15,765 bases of DNA from Pedosphaera sp. (GTDB lineage: Bacteria > Verrucomicrobiota > Verrucomicrobiia > Limisphaerales > Pedosphaeraceae). Position 1 is the stretch's first letter, and every line of letters starts with the position of its first letter. The notes beneath the pieces were generated by a model. That model did not search any database and had not been told where the DNA came from. It saw only the letters and a list, made by a program, of their open reading frames with translations. The position numbers and the translations under genes were made by a program. Where the stretch lies: positions 1-15,765 of the forward strand of contig JAQGOT010000035.1 in NCBI GenBank assembly GCA_028293465.1, written 5' to 3'. Below, in pieces: positions 13,301-15,765 of the stretch.

Positions 13301-15765
13301 GAATATGATCTGCGCGGCAACCTCACCCGTTATGTGGATCCGCGCACGAACGATTGGTTGTTTACTTTCAACGCTCTGGACCAATGTCTGCAGGCGCAAT
13401 CCCCGAGTTATGGGGGTGGAGGCGGGGGAGCCGGAGGCAGTCGGGTCATGGTGAGCCGTTACTGCGACCACAATCACAACGTGACCCGTTGCGAGCGCGA
13501 GAACCGCGACGCGAACGGGGCGCTGGACCCGGTCAACCCGCTCTGGACCACGCTTTACGAATACGATGCGCGGGATCGTTGCACGGCGATCGTGAAGGAG
13601 ATTTCCGAAACCAGTGCGGGCGCAAGCTACGCGACCAACGGCTTCGACTATGATGCCATCGGCGAGTTGACCGAACATCGCTCGCCGCTGGCAGTCGCGG
13701 GCACGGAGCCGAATAACAGGGCGACCTACGCGTACGACGAACGCGGATTGCTGTACCGTCAGACCAACGCGCCCGGATCGACGGATGAACTCGTGGTGCA
13801 GTTGAATTACACGCCGAACGCGCTGGCCAAGAGCGTGCAGTGGGAGCCGCACAAGAGCCCCGGCCTGGATTCGCCCGTAATTGAATTCACCTACGACGGT
13901 TTTAGCCGTCCCGCAACCATGACCGATGCGATGAGCAATGTCACCACCTGCGCGTATGACCGGGCCGGCAACCTGGTTTATCTGCGGTGCGATGGCCAGA
14001 CCAACGATGTCGCCGGGAGCACGGGGAACCGCCGCCTGTTGGAAACTCGCTGCCGTTACGACGCACTGAACCGACCCGTGCAATGCGTCGGGTCGTTCTT
14101 CAACATAGCCACGCAACTTCCGCTCAGCGACGGGGCGGCGGTGACCACCTTCGGTTACGCGCCCAACGGACAGCTTCTCAGCGTGACGGATGATAACAGC
14201 CACACCACCGCTTGCACCTACGATACGGCGGGCCGCCTCGCCGGCACGACGGACGCCCGCGGAAATTATACGATCACCGTCCGCGACGCTTTTGGGAATC
14301 CTCGCTTCTGCAACTCAATCGAGCTTCCCGACACCGCCGGCGTCGAGCAGGTCTTCACCCGCACCTGCGAATACGACGCGCTCAACCGCCTGGTTTCCGG
14401 CGCGGACAACGTCGGCAACACCAATCGTCATTTTTACGATTCGCGCGGCAACGTGGTGCGCGAGACCGATGCGCGCGGCAACGATACCTGCAGTACCTAC
14501 GATGGCTTAGGCCGTTGTGTGGACACGCTGAGCTACGTTGGCAGTTGCGACGCCGGCATCACCATCAACACCAGCCATGTTGAGTACAGCAACAATTCAC
14601 GCCCGGTCTCCTCCACGGATGGCAACAACAACATCACGCACTATGGTTACGACGCGCGGAATCGCTGCACCGGAATCACCAACGCGGATTCCACCACTCA
14701 CAAACTGGTCTGGAGTCCCCGCAGCAACCTGGTGGGCGAACAGGACGCGAACGGCACTGTGATCAGCAACTCTTTCGATCTGAGCAACCGCATTGTCCAC
14801 CGGGACATCGCCGCCAAAACCGGGGTGGCGACCACCACCACGTTTGAAACCTTTGCTTATGACGGCCTTTCGCGCTGCGTGCTGGCCAGCAATGATGGTT
14901 CCCAGGTTGCCTGCGCCTACGATTCGCTGGGCAACTGCGTTTCCGGCGCGCAGGATGGCATTCCGCAATCGGCCACGTACGACGCCGTGGGCAATTGCCG
15001 CTCGCTGACCTATCCGAGCGGCGGGGTGGTCACCTATGACTACGATGAGCTGGATCGCATCACGAACGTGGCGACAGCCGGCGGCGGCTCCGCGCCTCAT
15101 CCGCACCTGGCGATGTTCGGCTACGACGGGCCGGCCAAGCTGTCGCGCATCACACGCGACAACAACGTTGGCACCCGGATCGTTTGGGACGGCGCGGCGA
15201 ATCTGCTCAATGGCAAAGGTGATTTTGGATGGCAACAGGTCAGTCGCGTGAACCATCAGCTCGCCGGCAACGGCGGTGCGGTGATTGACCGGCGGGTTTT
15301 TACTTATGACCGTGGCCAAAATAAAACCACGCGAGCGCAGACAGATCCGTTCAGGGTCGGGCAGCTTACGCTGACGAACTCCTGGGATTACACCGCCTTG
15401 GGCCAGCTCAGCAAGGCGATCAACACGAAAGGCAGCGGCGCCACGCTCCGGACCTACAATCTGGATGGCGAGGGCAACCGGCTGAGCGTCATTGACAATG
15501 GCGTGGTGGAATCCTACGCCCGGGACGCCACGTTGCCCGCCCCGGCCGATTTCCAGATGAACCAATATACGATGACGCCCTTCGGCCTGCAGACTTATGA
15601 TGACAATGGCAATCTCATCGCGCGACATTCGGCGAGCCAGCAGTTGGAGCATGTCTATGACTACGCCGACCGGCTCGTGGCGGTGAATGATTTCACGACC
15701 GGTTTATCGCTCCCGGTCGTCAGTTTCACCTACGACGCCCTTGGCGCCCGCATCAGCAAGACGGT
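10355..15765 (+). CDS. Secreted giant RHS/YD-repeat protein (3' end beyond window)
   Basis: The frame is open for 1803 codons with no stop before the window edge, so the protein is incomplete at its C-terminus. In order: signal peptide (basic TAR, hydrophobic VGLLLAGWLLIPMAGSLI, likely cleavage near residue 31); FN3-like module about 37-111 with YKLQSSSNLASGAAW and RFYRL; IPT/TIG domain about 112-193 with GGTVYLLGHSL and PPLSAGTYDVEW; two 25-residue repeats (205-253); three 13-residue SWGG repeats (298-336); DUF6531-like segment from about 345 (CSGEVQVESVDMCIPGRG); YD repeats from about 475 to the end, such as YDARGN and YDALNR variants; a DTDGDGVADTTE calcium-type loop at about 752-763; and a glycine run YGGGGGGAGGS near 1019. 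RHS proteins form a shell around a C-terminal effector after an RHS core; neither is visible here. The first ATG was chosen because an in-frame TGA lies at 10286 with no other start between. Confidence 0.93.
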   Translation, partial: MTGTYHTTARTVGLLLAGWLLIPMAGSLIAAPILQLGFEEPSSVNESNRSVVLTWNGEAGSVYKLQSSSNLASGAAWITEEPVLARDGLPIRWSAPEVLRDARFYRLLQEPEISGIEPGMISTDGGTVYLLGHSLSTNGTVRIGGLVIPPNVLQPGSVYSCVVPPLSAGTYDVEWLVSGQVAAVAYKLFSVTGQPTPVGETANLFEPPSPPFAQPALMKAKEKANQVKMFEPPTPPLTPALMKAKEKANRTKCANNLRTIGNPKPGGIKLFDGSNNGIQAGKKGLNAVNVKLARMASSWGGYDDSDSLAISWGGFDDVDTAAMSWAGNDDSDPDLSVAKLACGSDLCTLQLCSGEVQVESVDMCIPGRGLDFILARTYRSRSAARPGMSYSWTLSCDVSVAQTSDGIAVYDGTGRQDVYFAGTNGVYSRNEFFNEGRLLKGVFTLTLPDTGRWEFNPMDGSASAGKLARSVDRNGNRMLYLYGGSGQLAQVVDDLDRTNQFTYNSAGQLEAVRDFSGRTVTYHYYAAGETGGSPGDLKSVTTPVVIGTPNGNDFPDGKTTTYKYSSGFPVSADRENHLLLSIIDPKGQTNHSFVYQHNQTDLEFLRCVSATDGAGSLAGVSTIKYVPQTPSRQNGFAIVRAIVRDGVGNVTEGFYDSRNRCVTQRDFTGRALLTAATTDTNNRPTGQIRASDPAFYETSWTWNLDSLCTQASYPGGDATVCIYERDFNKSANPRKKGDLRICRQQACCGGTDTDGDGVADTTELTTWFQYDPRFGAPAKFAVQPKDAVVKDRIDMFRKAGGNVGINEPIPDTALGMRTRLNELENKLQNIGLLGRAAGGGTIRWTGTDFEGAMATRGWEKVDNTESGLSRPATSQAMLLSCEFATAVTDPRGNVTTCEYDAQGNCTRAARDNHLQGGVDVITALDLVYDNHGQLTTITNAADGNGYRRETEFNYYTSGPMAGYLSQIVDDRHLLGLRITSSFEYDLRGNLTRYVDPRTNDWLFTFNALDQCLQAQSPSYGGGGGGAGGSRVMVSRYCDHNHNVTRCERENRDANGALDPVNPLWTTLYEYDARDRCTAIVKEISETSAGASYATNGFDYDAIGELTEHRSPLAVAGTEPNNRATYAYDERGLLYRQTNAPGSTDELVVQLNYTPNALAKSVQWEPHKSPGLDSPVIEFTYDGFSRPATMTDAMSNVTTCAYDRAGNLVYLRCDGQTNDVAGSTGNRRLLETRCRYDALNRPVQCVGSFFNIATQLPLSDGAAVTTFGYAPNGQLLSVTDDNSHTTACTYDTAGRLAGTTDARGNYTITVRDAFGNPRFCNSIELPDTAGVEQVFTRTCEYDALNRLVSGADNVGNTNRHFYDSRGNVVRETDARGNDTCSTYDGLGRCVDTLSYVGSCDAGITINTSHVEYSNNSRPVSSTDGNNNITHYGYDARNRCTGITNADSTTHKLVWSPRSNLVGEQDANGTVISNSFDLSNRIVHRDIAAKTGVATTTTFETFAYDGLSRCVLASNDGSQVACAYDSLGNCVSGAQDGIPQSATYDAVGNCRSLTYPSGGVVTYDYDELDRITNVATAGGGSAPHPHLAMFGYDGPAKLSRITRDNNVGTRIVWDGAANLLNGKGDFGWQQVSRVNHQLAGNGGAVIDRRVFTYDRGQNKTTRAQTDPFRVGQLTLTNSWDYTALGQLSKAINTKGSGATLRTYNLDGEGNRLSVIDNGVVESYARDATLPAPADFQMNQYTMTPFGLQTYDDNGNLIARHSASQQLEHVYDYADRLVAVNDFTTGLSLPVVSFTYDALGARISKT
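10967..11113 (+). repeat. Two tandem 25/24-residue coding repeats in the RHS protein
   Basis: Two adjacent units encode FEPPSPPFAQPALMKAKEKA and FEPPTPPLTPALMKAKEKAN, with unit starts 75 bases apart. Each unit is a proline-rich half followed by a short Lys/Ala helix ending AN-x-x-K. The block ALMKAKEKAN is identical at protein level, with only minor codon changes. This looks like a recent internal duplication that makes an extended linker between the IPT/TIG domain and the rest. Confidence 0.85.
11246..11362 (+). repeat. Three tandem 13-residue SWxGxDDxD repeats in the RHS protein
   Basis: Three consecutive 39-base units encode SWGGYDDSDSLAI, SWGGFDDVDTAAM and SWAGNDDSDPDLS. The W at position 2, G at 4 and DDxD at 6-9 are invariant. 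The acidic DDxD recurring at a fixed period suggests a metal-binding or surface-display strip just before the DUF6531-like segment. I do not recognise it as a named repeat family. Confidence 0.8.

Noticed and set aside
13405..13445. G-rich stretch encoding a poly-glycine run in the RHS gene as a regulatory G-quadruplex
   Set aside because: Glycine codons alone explain the G runs; no further sign of a regulatory role was seen.
1..15765. CRISPR arrays, transposases, integrase or attachment sites
   Set aside because: No regularly spaced direct repeats, transposase-like frames or flanking inverted repeats were found by reading both strands.

Overview
The window looks like chromosomal DNA of a soil or freshwater bacterium of the Verrucomicrobiota type (Pedosphaera/Limisphaerales-like), with Acidobacteriota as the alternative. 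This placement is an inference. It rests on moderately high G+C, frequent start codons without a Shine-Dalgarno sequence but with A-rich leaders, an ECF42-type sigma factor with an expanded set of DGPF/VOC/SRPBCC proteins, and a very large secreted RHS/YD-repeat protein. The N-terminus of that protein carries the 'YxLQSSxNL...W...FYRL' module that I associate with Verrucomicrobiota exported proteins. No rRNA, tRNA, CRISPR array or intact mobile element was seen.

Bases 17-9986 hold a nearly continuous run of minus-strand genes, mostly small cytoplasmic ligand-binding folds. In order of transcription (right to left) they are: an ArsR repressor, a tandem two-domain AHSA1/SRPBCC protein and a DoxX membrane protein (9986-8272); a truncated VOC remnant (8232-8047); the operon DGPF(2)-DUF1428-AHSA1-PhnB (8019-6183); the operon MORN-repeat protein, BNR beta-propeller, MoaD/ThiS-like protein and membrane-anchored SRPBCC (6116-3646); PhnB-SRPBCC-VOC (3380-1832); and DGPF(1)-ECF42 sigma factor (1754-17).

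The best regulatory signal is a promoter-like element found three times on the minus strand, at 1800-1830, 3427-3457 and 8062-8092. Each copy has an identical -35 octamer TGTCCTGA, exactly 15 bases of spacer, and a -10 like CGTCRTAT or CGTTGTAA. The copies lie upstream of DGPF(1)-ECF42, PhnB-SRPBCC and DGPF(2)-DUF1428-AHSA1-PhnB. The simplest reading is that the ECF42 sigma factor activates its own operon and two further operons, which would make this block a local ECF42 regulon. A degenerate fourth copy lies before the VOC gene. The MORN-propeller-MoaD-SRPBCC operon and the ArsR module have no such element. ArsR has its own overlapping inverted and direct repeats at its promoter.

Bases 9987-10354 separate the two halves. 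They hold the ArsR operator, what looks like the C-terminal tail of a lost transporter gene on the plus strand (ending 10142), and about 210 bases of leader with two small hairpins. From 10355 to the window edge a single plus-strand frame stays open for 1803 codons. It encodes a secreted RHS-type protein with signal peptide, FN3-like and IPT/TIG modules, two sets of perfectly periodic internal repeats, a DUF6531-like segment, a DxDGDG calcium-type loop and many YD repeats unusually rich in cysteine. Its C-terminus, where an RHS core and any toxin domain would lie, is outside the window.
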